A stretch of DNA of 64,000 nucleotides, taken from NCBI GenBank assembly GCA_900314455.1, contig OMVI01000021.1, positions 54,015-118,014 of the forward strand, read 5' to 3'. Made by a program: the position numbers and the translations under genes. How positions within the stretch are numbered: position 1 is the stretch's first letter; every line of letters starts with the position of its first letter. Positions 10,181-19,561 of the stretch are shown here, piece by piece. The notes beneath the pieces were generated by a model. It had not been told where the DNA came from, did not search any database, and was given only the letters and a program-made list of their open reading frames with translations. Source of the DNA: an uncultured Prevotella sp. GTDB taxonomy: Bacteria; Bacteroidota; Bacteroidia; Bacteroidales; Bacteroidaceae.

Positions 10181-12508
10181 TTACTTCATAACAGCCTTAA
10201 CCGTTTCATTGACTCCGTTGCCTGAAACCTTCAGGATAACGAGACCGCCGGCCTGTGGCAGATAGATGGAAGTGTTCGTTCCGTTGAACTCGTGCTGTCC
10301 AAGGAGAGCGCCACTAGCGTCGTATGCGTTGATGGTGTACTTCTCGCTGGCCTTAGCACCATTGACATTGACGATTACCATACCGTTGAATGCCTGTACG
10401 AGGCTAACCTTCTTGCCGTCGCTCTGTGAGCTTGCAATAGTGCCGATAGCGTCGGTGCCCGTCTTGCCGCCGAATACTACCTTCTTGGCAATTAATCCCT
10501 GCTCGAATGCTCCGAGGTCTGGAGCAGCGCCTGAGTAAGCGATTGCCGGAACAGCAACACCTGCACTTGCATATCGTGTGTTAGCTTCTACGGCTGTACC
10601 CTTGTCGACGAGGACTGCATTGTCGGTCGTCGGGTGTCCCCAAGTGATGTTGTCCCAGTTGAGGGAACCATCTGCCTGACGCTCACCGATAAGAGTCTCG
10701 TAGTCGTCGATAGATTGTACATTCGTAGGAGAAACCAGCCAGTTATTAGTAACGTCCTTCGAAGCGACGCTGACGATAACACGGCCGTAAGTCTTTTCAT
10801 TCTTTGTGCCATACTCGCCCTTTGCCGATGCAGCCTTGTTGACGTAGTCGTTCAGAGCGATACAGTTTGTTGCCTCACAAACGCTGCCACTTGCAAGAGC
10901 CTCGTAGATACGGTAAGAATATGGATTATTACTGCCCTTGAACTTCAGCAGAGAGTAACCCGTGCAGTTGTTCATGATAATATCGCCCTTGTTATGGTTC
11001 TGGTCGAAGCCCTTAGAGCCATTGTTGACAGCCACGCAGCGGTTCAGAACAACATTCATGCGTCCTTCCTTAGAACCCATCTTGAAACCGTTCATATTAC
11101 CCTTTGTAGCCGTTCCGTTGATGAAACCATTCTCATAAGCGAGGCAGTTCTCAAGAACGAGAGTCTGATTGTCAGGAAAACCGCCCTCCTGTTTGTAGAA
11201 GCAGTCGTAGCCATCGTCGCTGTTGTTGTATGCACGACAGCCGTAGAAGTAGTTTCCTCCACCAACAGAAACCTTCGGAGCAAAGCCATCAGCGTCGCCG
11301 TCTTCTTCATCCTTGTTCTCGTAAGAGTCACAGTTCAGCACATAGTTGAAGGCTGCAAGGTTCTTCATCTGTAGTCCGGTATCACCGTTGCGGTAAAAGT
11401 TGCAGAACTCAATGATGTTGTCGTGAGCGTCCTGCGTGCGGTTGGCAATGTCTGTAGCAGTACCGCCTGTAGGCTTGTTGCGCTCTATGAGCAGACCGTT
11501 ATCTGATGCATTGGTGAAATCAATCTTGTAAAGATGCCAGTAAGACGAAGTGATGCGCATTCCCTGTTCTGGGTTGTTGGCGTGTGCGTGGTAAGGCATT
11601 CCGGAGAAGTCGAGCACTGCTCGTCCGTCCGGGCACATCAGCGTGATGTACTGCTCTGACGTACCGTTGCGGTCGTTGATGTTGATGCGCTTGTTGTACT
11701 TGTACGTACCGGCTTTCATCTTGATGGTAGTGCCTGGGAGAGCCTTGTCGATGGCGTTCTGAACGTCGAAGTATGGCTTTGCCTCAGAACCGTCTGCGGT
11801 TGCGTCATTGCCGTCCGGAGCACACCAGATGACAACAGCATCAGTCGGAGCGATTGTGTTTATGTCAGTTCCGGTGTAGTTCAGACCGCGTGCCTGGTCG
11901 TTAGGATTGTCAGGATTGCCCTGTCCGCTGCCTCCGCCACTTACGTCGTCGTCATCGCCGCCGGTTGTTGTTGTATCATTAGGATTGGCAAGCTCGTAGC
12001 TGAAACCAGCGAAACCGAGCTTAGAGCCTGTGCAGAATACATAGTACGTTGAGCCTGCCTTGACAGCAAACGACTTCACGCTGGCGTCCTTGGCCGTTGA
12101 TGTAACGCCGTTATAGTTGCTCATGGCCGCGCCATTCTCTGTAACGAACAGAGGCTTGTTGGCATTCAGGACAACGGCAACGTTAAGCGTTCCGGCTTTC
12201 TTAGGAGTGAAAACATAGTAGGTTCCGGTTGTTGGCAGGTTCTGCTTGTCTGCCTTGTAGCCGCTGTTATTGGCGTCCTTAGGGTTGTTGCCCTCGCCTG
12301 CGGTGTAGAAGCCGAAGCCTTCTATGCTACTCTTGACGGCAGCACTGTAAGTCGTCCCGCTGCCACCATATGTCAGCGTAATGTTGTCTACAGAGGTGAT
12401 TTTGTCGCCCGCCTTTGGCGCATCACCCTCAGCAAGTGCGTATGTGCCTTGCGCTGATGCGCCAACAGCCATACATGCCAATGCTGCTAATGTACAAATC
12501 TTCTTCAT
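10181..12508 (-). CDS. Secreted pectate lyase, family PL9, with C-terminal sorting-like domain
   Basis: Secreted right-handed parallel beta-helix enzyme that should cleave polygalacturonate by beta-elimination. The 775 residues begin with a signal peptide (MKKICTLAALACMAVGASAQ). They continue with an N-terminal module of about 160 residues, a Thr/Asp/Gly-rich linker near 180-200, a PL9 beta-helix from about 225 to 660, and a terminal domain ending VILKVSGNGVNETVKAVMK. Asp407, Asp431, Asp432 and Asp435 (DGFAPK, SDDGYD) have exactly the spacing of the calcium ligands known from Dickeya Pel9A (209, 233, 234, 237). Lys476 in NGFKMG is the likely catalytic base. The tail resembles a type IX secretion signal. 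It is a tandem paralogue of the upstream gene but has its own promoter and terminator. Confidence 0.88.
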   Translation of the reverse strand: MKKICTLAALACMAVGASAQGTYALAEGDAPKAGDKITSVDNITLTYGGSGTTYSAAVKSSIEGFGFYTAGEGNNPKDANNSGYKADKQNLPTTGTYYVFTPKKAGTLNVAVVLNANKPLFVTENGAAMSNYNGVTSTAKDASVKSFAVKAGSTYYVFCTGSKLGFAGFSYELANPNDTTTTGGDDDDVSGGGSGQGNPDNPNDQARGLNYTGTDINTIAPTDAVVIWCAPDGNDATADGSEAKPYFDVQNAIDKALPGTTIKMKAGTYKYNKRININDRNGTSEQYITLMCPDGRAVLDFSGMPYHAHANNPEQGMRITSSYWHLYKIDFTNASDNGLLIERNKPTGGTATDIANRTQDAHDNIIEFCNFYRNGDTGLQMKNLAAFNYVLNCDSYENKDEEDGDADGFAPKVSVGGGNYFYGCRAYNNSDDGYDCFYKQEGGFPDNQTLVLENCLAYENGFINGTATKGNMNGFKMGSKEGRMNVVLNRCVAVNNGSKGFDQNHNKGDIIMNNCTGYSLLKFKGSNNPYSYRIYEALASGSVCEATNCIALNDYVNKAASAKGEYGTKNEKTYGRVIVSVASKDVTNNWLVSPTNVQSIDDYETLIGERQADGSLNWDNITWGHPTTDNAVLVDKGTAVEANTRYASAGVAVPAIAYSGAAPDLGAFEQGLIAKKVVFGGKTGTDAIGTIASSQSDGKKVSLVQAFNGMVIVNVNGAKASEKYTINAYDASGALLGQHEFNGTNTSIYLPQAGGLVILKVSGNGVNETVKAVMK

Positions 12509-12595
12509 TTCTTAATGTTGTTTTAGTTATAAGTTAGATTTTCCTTGTTTCTTGAAAGAAGTTCAGTAGCAGATTGTATGTAGTAAGTGCGAGTG

Positions 12596-12670
12596 CAAAT
12601 ATAGTTCTTATTTTGTTGTCGGTGATAAAAAATGTTGTGAAATAATTCGCAAACGTTTACAGAAGTGTAA
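12596..12670 (-). promoter_or_regulatory. Promoter and shared upstream motif of the first pectate lyase gene
   Basis: The minus strand has a -7 box TATATTTG (plus-strand 12596-12603). Exactly 44 bases further upstream, at 12648-12670, is the sequence CGCAAACGTTTACAGAAG followed by TGTAA. The same motif, with the same 44-base gap, precedes the second lyase gene at 15348-15369. This is probably the binding site of a common activator. No convincing -33 box is present, which fits activator-dependent transcription. Confidence 0.6.
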
Positions 12671-12682
12671 CCGTTACAACAT

Positions 12683-12717
12683 AAAAATCCCCTGGCATTA
12701 AGACGTAATGACAGGGG
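12683..12717 (-). terminator. Rho-independent terminator of the second pectate lyase gene
   Basis: CCCCTGGCATTA (12689-12700) and TAATGACAGGGG (12706-12717) form a strong stem with a 5-base loop; on the minus strand it is followed by a run of T (12683-12688). It separates the two lyase genes transcriptionally. Confidence 0.85.
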
Positions 12718-12751
12718 ACGGAAAACGTAAATTCTCTAATTTACAAACACA

Positions 12752-15094
12752 TTATTTCATAACGGCTTTAATTGTCTGATTGACGCTCTTGCCATTTACT
12801 TTCAATATGATGACACCCTTTGTTGCCGGAAGGAAGATAGAGGTGTTGGTGCCATTGAACTTGTGCTGTCCGAGGAGAGCTCCGTTGACGTCGTAAGCGT
12901 TGATAGTGTACTCATCAGCAGCCTGTCCGCCGTCTACGCTGACAACAACCATACCGTTGAATGCCTGAACGAGGTTCACTTTCTTTGTGTTAGGAGCCTG
13001 GTTGACAGTTTCGATAGCTGTAACGATACCGCTTCTTACGCTCTTTGAAGTCAGACCAACTTCGAAAGCACCAAGGTCAGGAGCAGTGCCTGCGTACTTG
13101 ATAGCCGGCATTATGACTGCGTTCTCACCGTTAGGCTCGTTGCCCTGTGCAACTGCTGTACCAGCGTCGATAAGAGCTGAACCAGTGCTCTGGTTGATGT
13201 GCAGGAACTGTGTGTTATCCCAAGGCAGAGAACCGTCCTCAAGACGCGGAGCGATGAGGTCCTTATAGTCGGCTACGTTAGCCATGTAAGAGTCAGAAGT
13301 CTTCATGTTTGAAGTGACGAGGTCAACGTTTGTACCGAGGTAGATGCCACCGTACTTAGAGTCAGCGGTTTTTCCTGGCTTACCCTGGTCTTTACCAGCG
13401 ATGAAGTTATCGTTGATAGCGATACAGTTGGTGAGCTTAGCTATGCGTGCGCTCTCGTAAATCTTGTAAGAGTAAGAGCCCTTAGAGCTGTCCTTACCGT
13501 ACTTGACATCACTGTTTGTGAAGCCTGTGCAGTTGTTCATGATGATATCACCGGCGTTGTGGTTCTGGTCGAAGCCCTTTGCACCATTACGTACAGCGAG
13601 GCAGCGATTGAATACAACGTTCATGAGACCCTGGTCAGAACCCATCTTGAAACCATTGGCGTTACCCTTTGAAGAAGAAACGTTGCCGTTGGCGTCAACT
13701 ACAACACCGTTCTCATAAGCAAGACAGTTCTCCATTACGATGGTCTTGTTGTCGGTGAAACCACCGTCCTTCTTGATGAATACATCATAGCCATCGTCAG
13801 AGTTCTGATAAGCGCGGCAGCCGAACATGTAGTTACCATCACCGACAGAAATCTTCGGAGCGAAACCGTCAGCGTCACCATTATCAGTGTCGCAGTTCCA
13901 GTAAGAGTCGCAGTTCAGCAAGTAGTTGTAAGCGCCCATGTTCTTAATCTGAACGCCGGTATCGCCGTTGCGGTAGAAGTTACAGAACTCAATGATGTTG
14001 TCGTGAGCATCCTGAGTGCGGTTCATGATGTCGCTTGCAGAGCCACCGGTTGGTTTGTTGCGCTCGATGAGCAGACCGTTGTCTGATGCGTTGCAGATAT
14101 CAATCTTGTAGAAGTGCCAGTAAGAAGATGTCAGACGGATACCCTGATATGGGTTATCGCTGTGTGCGTGAGTTGGCTGAGCTGAGAAGTCGAGGACGGC
14201 GCGGCCGTTCGGGCACATCAGAGTGATGTACTTGTCGTGCGTACCGTTGCGGTCGTTGATGTTGATACGCTTGTTGTAAACGTATGTACCAGCCTTCATC
14301 TTGATGGTAGTACCAGGCAGAGCCTTGTCAACAGCAACCTGAAGGTCGAAGTATGGCTTAGCCTCAGAACCGTCACCAGTAGCGTCGTTGCCATCAGGAG
14401 CAAGCCAGATGACTGCTGAATCGGTAGCGAACGGAGTTGCAATGATATCGCCTGTGTAGTCGAGACCCTTTGACTGGTCGTTAGGGTTGTTAGGGTTTCC
14501 AGAGCCACCAGTGTTGCCGCCGCCCGGGTTGTAAGGAACTGCTGTGCTGTCACCTGCTGTGATGCTGTAGAAGTAGATACCACCGGTGATACCGATAGTG
14601 ACGTCACCGTCGGCTACAACCTTACCAGAACCGTTCTGGTGGGTCTTACCGGTTGTTGCCGGGAAGTTACCCTCGACGTTGCCGAGAGTCAGTGTACGTG
14701 TAGCGCTCTTACTTGATGTCATGTACTCAACCTTCACGACATCACCCTTCTTAAGTCCAGGAATGGTGATGGTTGTAGCGTCGCCCATCCACAGAGAAGC
14801 AGTAGAACCACCGAGACGGAGGTTACCGTTGCTGTTTGCCGAGATAGTGAACGTAAGTCCATCGAGCATAGATACTACTTGACCGTTGGCCTTTACTGCT
14901 TCATTGTTCAATGCTGTAATGTAGCAATAACGACTCTTGGAGTCTTTACTCCAATTGGTTGCGTCTGCAGTGATGTTCGTAACATCAGCAGAAGGAACCG
15001 ATGTAAGGCTCCATGTCTTGCTGGTAGGTTCGTCCTGTGCAAAAATGCCAGTACAAACTGCCATAGCTGCCATTAAGGTAAAAATCCTTTTCAT
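12752..15094 (-). CDS. Secreted pectate lyase, family PL9, tandem paralogue
   Basis: 780-residue paralogue of the next lyase gene, with the same beta-helix core and nearly the same C-terminal domain (both contain LVQAFNGMV and TINAYD, and both end KAVMK). The signal peptide is MKRIFTLMAAMAVCTGIFAQ. Calcium ligands Asp409, Asp433, Asp434 and Asp437 keep Pel9A spacing and Lys483 (NGFKMG) is the expected base, so both copies should be active. The first 170 residues after the signal differ completely from the paralogue: they look like a beta-sandwich binding module (WSLTSVPSADVTNITA, SLWMGDATTITIPGLKKG). The copies may therefore address different pectin contexts. The long leader (start 15094, -7 box near 15300) is unusual. 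Confidence 0.88.
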   Translation of the reverse strand: MKRIFTLMAAMAVCTGIFAQDEPTSKTWSLTSVPSADVTNITADATNWSKDSKSRYCYITALNNEAVKANGQVVSMLDGLTFTISANSNGNLRLGGSTASLWMGDATTITIPGLKKGDVVKVEYMTSSKSATRTLTLGNVEGNFPATTGKTHQNGSGKVVADGDVTIGITGGIYFYSITAGDSTAVPYNPGGGNTGGSGNPNNPNDQSKGLDYTGDIIATPFATDSAVIWLAPDGNDATGDGSEAKPYFDLQVAVDKALPGTTIKMKAGTYVYNKRININDRNGTHDKYITLMCPNGRAVLDFSAQPTHAHSDNPYQGIRLTSSYWHFYKIDICNASDNGLLIERNKPTGGSASDIMNRTQDAHDNIIEFCNFYRNGDTGVQIKNMGAYNYLLNCDSYWNCDTDNGDADGFAPKISVGDGNYMFGCRAYQNSDDGYDVFIKKDGGFTDNKTIVMENCLAYENGVVVDANGNVSSSKGNANGFKMGSDQGLMNVVFNRCLAVRNGAKGFDQNHNAGDIIMNNCTGFTNSDVKYGKDSSKGSYSYKIYESARIAKLTNCIAINDNFIAGKDQGKPGKTADSKYGGIYLGTNVDLVTSNMKTSDSYMANVADYKDLIAPRLEDGSLPWDNTQFLHINQSTGSALIDAGTAVAQGNEPNGENAVIMPAIKYAGTAPDLGAFEVGLTSKSVRSGIVTAIETVNQAPNTKKVNLVQAFNGMVVVSVDGGQAADEYTINAYDVNGALLGQHKFNGTNTSIFLPATKGVIILKVNGKSVNQTIKAVMK

Positions 15095-15295
15095 TTGCTT
15101 TTAAGTTTAGATTTTAATGTATCAAGTTACTTTTTAATGTTATGTTTGTAATCAGTAGAATTCTTTCAACGTGTCAGTTTTGGTTTCCTTTCAGTCATAT
15201 CATCTTGTTCATCATATCGTAGTCACACCGAATTTAACTGCTTCTGTAGTATCGTAGTAGACGTATTAAAATTCTCTAATTAGCTATTTTCGCCA

Positions 15296-15369
15296 CAAAT
15301 GTAGCACTAATTTTTAAATATTAGTATTTTCTAATCGCAAAAAGTTACGTAAACGATTTCAGAAGTGTA
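15296..15369 (-). promoter_or_regulatory. Promoter and shared upstream motif of the second pectate lyase gene
   Basis: Minus-strand -7 box TACATTTG (plus 15296-15303), then 44 bases, then CGTAAACGATTTCAGAAG followed by TGTA at 15348-15369, matching the motif upstream of the other lyase gene at 19 of 22 positions with identical spacing. The transcript leader is about 190 bases. Confidence 0.6.
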
Positions 15370-15429
15370 TATCAGACAATTACAGAGATTTGATAAAAGC
15401 AGAGGCCTAACCAAGTATACCACTTGTCC

Positions 15430-15603
15430 TAACCAAGCCTTCCCCAAAGTGAAGGATGTTTAGTTACCGAAAATCTGTTTTTATCATCTTTAAGGTATTA
15501 AACATCCCCTCCTTGGGAGAGGCTTGGGGAGGTCCCTAGATATGGCGCAAGCAGGCATTAGGTAATTAAACATCCTTCCCCTTGGGGGAGGCTTGGAGAG
15601 GAA
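15430..15603. repeat. GC-rich hairpin repeat cluster (three units) upstream of mutS
   Basis: This fills most of a 654-base gap between the divergent lyase and mutS genes. One unit in forward sense is at about 15430-15468 (CCAAGCCTTCCCCAAAG then GAAGGATGTTTAGTTACC). Two reverse-sense units are at about 15494-15533 and 15569-15603 (TTAAACATCCTTCCCCTTGG then GGGAGGCTTGGAGAGG). Each unit is a short CCTCCCC/GGGGAGG hairpin with an asymmetric tail. The same unit recurs through the window. Confidence 0.85.
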
Positions 15604-15662
15604 ATCGCTTGGGGTTTGGGAGGAAATCTCTTGTTAGCTTGCTTTTAATTTTCTATCATTAT

Positions 15663-15693
15663 TTTGGTATTAGGATAATTTTGCTTATCTTTG
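15663..15693 (+). promoter_or_regulatory. mutS promoter
   Basis: TTTG at 15663-15666, 19-base spacer, TATCTTTG at 15686-15693: a full match to the Bacteroidota consensus, about 50 bases before the mutS start. Confidence 0.85.
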
Positions 15694-15748
15694 CAAGTTA
15701 CATCGATTTAGGAAAAACAACAAAATTAAAAAACGATAGGGTAGGGTA

Positions 15749-18424
15749 ATGGCTACGAAAAAGCAAAATGATAATGCACAAACTCCAATGATGCGGCAGT
15801 TCTTCAGTATGAAAAACCAGCATCCTGACGCACTGCTGCTGTTCCGTTGTGGTGATTTCTATGAGACATACTGCGACGATGCTGTTGAGGCAGCCCGCAT
15901 CCTGGGTATCACCCTTACTCGACGGAACAACGGAGCATCATCTGGCGCTGAGATGGCGGGCTTCCCTCACCATGCCCTCGATACCTATCTGCCTAAGTTG
16001 ATACGTGCCGGTAAGCGTGTGGCGATTTGCGACCAGCTCGAAGACCCTAAGAAAAAGCGTGCTGCTATTAAAGGAAAGAAGGGGCTGTCGGCTGAGGACA
16101 AGATGGTGAAGCGTGGCATTACCGAGCTTGTAACGCCTGGTGTTGCGATGAGCGACAATGTCCTCAACTACAAGGAGAATAACTTCCTTGCTGCCGTTCA
16201 CTTCGGACGAGGCGCGTGCGGTGTAAGTTTCCTTGATATATCGACGGGAGAGTTCCTCACAGGAGAGGGCACTTACGATTACGTTCAGAAACTTCTTGGG
16301 AGCTTTCAGCCTAAGGAGGTGCTCTACGATAGGGCTCGCAAGGCCGACTTCGAGAAGTATTTCGGTACTCGTCTTTGTACTTTTGAACTCGACGACTGGG
16401 TCTTCACGGAGCAAACGGCGCGTCAGAAGTTGCTGAAACACTTCGGAACGAAATCGCTGAAAGGTTTCGGCGTCGACCATCTGCACAACGGTATCGTTGC
16501 GTCGGGCGCCATTCTGCAATATCTTGAGATAACTCAGCACACTCATATTTCACATGTTACATCGCTGGCGCGCATCGAAGAGGACAAATACGTGCGTCTC
16601 GACCAGTTCACTATTCGTAGTCTGGAGCTCGTTTCACCAATTCAGGAGGACGGTTCGTCACTTCTTGGTGTCATAGACAGGACCGTCACGCCTATGGGTG
16701 GACGTCTGCTACGCCGCTGGATAGTATTCCCGCTGCGTGACGTGAAGCCCATTCAGCAGCGACTCGACATCGTGGAGTATTTCTTTCGGGACACGGAGTT
16801 CCGCCAGACGGTTGACGAGGAGTTCCATCAGATAGGCGACTTGGAGCGTATTATCTCGAAGGCTGCCGTCGGAAGAGTATCGCCGCGTGAGGTGGTACAG
16901 CTCAGTCGTGCCCTGTCGGCTATAGAACCCGTTCGTGAGGCATGCCTTTCTACGGACAATGAAGCGTTGCGTGGGGTAGGGGAGAAGCTCAATCTCTGCA
17001 CCGACTTGCGTGACCGCATTGCCAAGGAGATACAGCCGGACCCGCCGGTGCTCGTCAGCAAGGGCGACGTCATTGCCAACGGGTACTCCGAAGAGCTTGA
17101 TGACCTGCGCTCGATTCGTGATAACGGTAAGCAATATCTGCTCGAAATACAGCAGCGCGAGGCGGAAAAGACCGGCATCAGTTCGCTTAAAGTAGGCTAT
17201 AATAATGTATTCGGCTATTATCTTGAGGTGCGCAACACGTTCAAGGATAAGGTTCCGGAGGACTGGATACGCAAGCAGACACTGGCTCAGGCTGAGCGTT
17301 ACATCACGCCGGAGCTGAAGGAATATGAGGAAAAGATACTTGGTGCCGACGAGAAGATTGCCATCCTTGAGACGCAACTTTTCACGGAGCTTGTTCAGGA
17401 CATGCAGAAGTACATTCCGCAGATACAGAACGATGCCAATATCGTTGCACATCTCGACTGCCTGCTGAGCTTCGCAAAGGTATCGGAGTCGAACCGCTAT
17501 GTGCGGCCGATTGTCGACGACTCCGATGTTCTCGACATCAAGCAGGGCAGACATCCCGTTATCGAGACTCAAATGCCGATAGGGGAGAAGTATGTGCCTA
17601 ATGATGTGGAGCTCGACACCGAGAAACAGCAGATTATGATGATAACTGGTCCGAACATGGCGGGTAAATCCGCGCTGCTGCGACAAACGGCTTTGATTGT
17701 ATTACTTGCCCAGATGGGATGCTTTGTGCCCGCAGAGAGCGCGAGAATAGGCTTAGTCGACAAGATATTCACTCGTGTGGGAGCTTCGGATAACATTTCG
17801 CTCGGTGAATCGACGTTTATGGTTGAGATGACTGAGGCTGCAAACATATTGAACAATGTCACACCGAAGTCGCTCGTACTGTTTGATGAGCTAGGGCGCG
17901 GAACGTCCACTTACGACGGAATATCTATTGCATGGGCTATCGTAGAGTACCTTCACGAGAACCCACGGGCACGTGCGCGCACGTTGTTTGCAACCCATTA
18001 TCATGAGCTCAACGAGATGGAGAAGTCGTTCCCACGTATCCATAACTACAATGTATCGGTGAAGGAGGTCGACGGAAAGGTCATTTTCCTTCGCAAACTG
18101 GAACGTGGCGGGTCGGAACACAGCTTCGGTATTCATGTTGCGGAGATTGCCGGGATGCCGCGGTCGATAGTGAAGCGTGCCAAGACGGTGCTTAAGGAGC
18201 TCGAGGCTGATAATGCGAACGTGGGCAGTGCGGTAAAGAAGCCGGACGTGTCGAATGTGGCTCAGAGCCGCGAAGGAATGCAACTGAGCTTCTTCCAGCT
18301 TGACGATCCGGTCCTTTCGCAGGTCCGTGACGAGATTCTTAACCTCGACATCAATAACCTAACACCAGTCGAGGCCCTCAATAAGCTTAATGAAATAAAG
18401 AAGATTGTGACGGGGAAAGAGTAA
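15749..18424 (+). CDS. mutS: DNA mismatch repair protein MutS
   Basis: Mismatch-recognition ATPase that starts post-replicative repair. The 891 residues have the family length and order: an N-terminal mismatch-binding domain with the Phe-x-Glu motif (GDFYET, Phe37 and Glu39), connector and lever/clamp domains, then the ABC-type ATPase with Walker A GPNMAGKS at 634-641 and Walker [11 protein letters not shown] with Asp713-Glu714. The helix-turn-helix dimer region ([18 protein letters not shown]) follows near residue 800. The ATG at 15749 follows a canonical promoter. The gene stands alone on its strand and converges on lgt, with only repeat sequence between them. Confidence 0.98.
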   Translation: MATKKQNDNAQTPMMRQFFSMKNQHPDALLLFRCGDFYETYCDDAVEAARILGITLTRRNNGASSGAEMAGFPHHALDTYLPKLIRAGKRVAICDQLEDPKKKRAAIKGKKGLSAEDKMVKRGITELVTPGVAMSDNVLNYKENNFLAAVHFGRGACGVSFLDISTGEFLTGEGTYDYVQKLLGSFQPKEVLYDRARKADFEKYFGTRLCTFELDDWVFTEQTARQKLLKHFGTKSLKGFGVDHLHNGIVASGAILQYLEITQHTHISHVTSLARIEEDKYVRLDQFTIRSLELVSPIQEDGSSLLGVIDRTVTPMGGRLLRRWIVFPLRDVKPIQQRLDIVEYFFRDTEFRQTVDEEFHQIGDLERIISKAAVGRVSPREVVQLSRALSAIEPVREACLSTDNEALRGVGEKLNLCTDLRDRIAKEIQPDPPVLVSKGDVIANGYSEELDDLRSIRDNGKQYLLEIQQREAEKTGISSLKVGYNNVFGYYLEVRNTFKDKVPEDWIRKQTLAQAERYITPELKEYEEKILGADEKIAILETQLFTELVQDMQKYIPQIQNDANIVAHLDCLLSFAKVSESNRYVRPIVDDSDVLDIKQGRHPVIETQMPIGEKYVPNDVELDTEKQQIMMITGPNMAGKSALLRQTALIVLLAQMGCFVPAESARIGLVDKIFTRVGASDNISLGESTFMVEMTEAANILNNVTPKSLVLFDELGRGTSTYDGISIAWAIVEYLHENPRARARTLFATHYHELNEMEKSFPRIHNYNVSVKEVDGKVIFLRKLERGGSEHSFGIHVAEIAGMPRSIVKRAKTVLKELEADNANVGSAVKKPDVSNVAQSREGMQLSFFQLDDPVLSQVRDEILNLDINNLTPVEALNKLNEIKKIVTGKE

Positions 18425-18430
18425 AAGCTA

Positions 18431-18598
18431 AGACCTCCTCAAGCCCCTCCCAAGGAGGGGATGTTTAATTAGCAAATGTCAAATGAAAGTCCACCAAGCC
18501 TCCCCCAAGGGGAGAATGTCTAATTACCTTATAGCTATGCTCAAGGAGGCATTAGGTGTGACTAAACTTCCTCCCCTTGGATGAGGCTTGGTGGGGAA
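18431..18598. repeat. GC-rich hairpin repeat filling the mutS-lgt gap
   Basis: Three units: forward at 18432-18470 (CCTCAAGCCCCTCCCAAGG then AGGGGATGTTTAATTA) and 18491-18530, and reverse at about 18553-18597. Almost the whole gap between the convergent mutS and lgt stops is repeat. The units may serve as the transcription end for both genes. Confidence 0.88.
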
Positions 18599-18599
18599 T

Positions 18600-19421
18600 T
18601 TATTTCTTTCTGCTTCTTACCATCGCCCACACACCGATAGCAATCAGCGGGAGGCTAAGCAGCTGTCCCATGTCTATCGGCAGACCAGCCTCGAAGGGCT
18701 CTTGTATTTCCTTTGTATATTCGATGAAGAAGCGGAAGGTAAATATAAGAGTCAGACAGAGACCGAAATAAAATCCGGTACCTACCCTTTCCTTGTGCTT
18801 ACTGTAGATGCAGAGTATTAGAATGAACACAAAGAAGTAGAATAAAGCCTCATACAGTTGTCCCGGATGTCGTGGAGCCTTGTCGACATTGGCAAAGATG
18901 AACGCCCATGGCACGTCTGTCTGCTTGCCGATTATCTCCGAATTCATCAGATTACCTAATCGGATGAACGTCGCAGTTATACCAGAGCAAATGCCCATGA
19001 AGTCCAACACGACCCAAGTTGGCATCTTGTACTTCTTAATATACAGATAGAGGCCTATCAGCATACCAAGTACGCCGCCATGACTGGCAAGGCCTTCGTA
19101 GCCAACGAACTTCCATCCGCCGCCTTCCATGAACTTTATAGGCAGGAACATCTCAACGACGTGTTTGCCGGACGAGAGGAAATAGTCGGGCTGATAGAAC
19201 AGACAGTGACCCAGACGTGCACCGACAAGTACGCCGATGAAGACATACAGGAACAGTGGGTCGAACTTCTCCTCAGGGTATTTGTGCTGCTTGTAGAGCC
19301 ATTGCATGAGGAAGAAGCCCAGCGTCAGTCCTATAAGCCAGCACAGACTGTACCATCTTACTCCGAAACTGCCTAAGTGAAAGGCTATTTCATTTGGTTG
19401 CCAATAGATGAATGATAACAT
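18600..19421 (-). CDS. lgt: Prolipoprotein diacylglyceryl transferase
   Basis: Inner-membrane enzyme that attaches diacylglycerol from phosphatidylglycerol to the lipobox cysteine of prolipoproteins, the first step of lipoprotein maturation. The 273 residues include about seven hydrophobic helices. Family signatures are GVLVGARLGHCLFY near residue 85, FIRLGNLMNSEIIG near 155 (the conserved R-x-G-N-(L/F)-x-N block) and PRHPGQLYEA near 183. The gene is flanked on both sides by the hairpin repeat, and its stop codon abuts the repeat. Several lipoprotein genes occur in this window. Confidence 0.95.
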   Translation of the reverse strand: MLSFIYWQPNEIAFHLGSFGVRWYSLCWLIGLTLGFFLMQWLYKQHKYPEEKFDPLFLYVFIGVLVGARLGHCLFYQPDYFLSSGKHVVEMFLPIKFMEGGGWKFVGYEGLASHGGVLGMLIGLYLYIKKYKMPTWVVLDFMGICSGITATFIRLGNLMNSEIIGKQTDVPWAFIFANVDKAPRHPGQLYEALFYFFVFILILCIYSKHKERVGTGFYFGLCLTLIFTFRFFIEYTKEIQEPFEAGLPIDMGQLLSLPLIAIGVWAMVRSRKK

Positions 19422-19425
19422 ATAA

Positions 19426-19560
19426 CGCCTCCCCCGACCCCTCCAAAGGAGGGGAGTTTTTAAATATGTCTTGTTGTTTTATGATGTTAACTTTAGCCTC
19501 CGCTTTATATCCACAGAACAATTGTCCTTCTCCCCTCCTTCGGAGGGGCAGGGGGAGGCA
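19426..19560. repeat. GC-rich hairpin repeat pair filling the ychF-lgt gap
   Basis: Forward unit at about 19427-19459 (GCCTCCCCCGACCCCTCC then AAAGGAGGGG) and reverse unit at 19524-19560 (CCCCTCCTTCGGAGGGGCAG then GGGGAGG) form a long inverted pair. It occupies the whole space between the ychF stop and the lgt start, so any lgt promoter must lie within or between the arms, unless lgt is transcribed from elsewhere. Confidence 0.85.
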
Positions 19561-19561
19561 C

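Noticed and set aside
15430-15603. Repeat cluster as a CRISPR array
   Set aside because: Units are inverted and unevenly spaced, spacers are not of constant length, and no cas gene is present.
16709-17686. Long open frame on the minus strand inside mutS
   Set aside because: It lies opposite a gene of certain identity, has no domain signature, and its length is explained by the codon use of mutS.
19512-19520. DnaA-box-like ATATCCACA near ychF
   Set aside because: A single imperfect site in a repeat-filled gap without a cluster of boxes or an AT-rich unwinding region; not evidence for an origin here.
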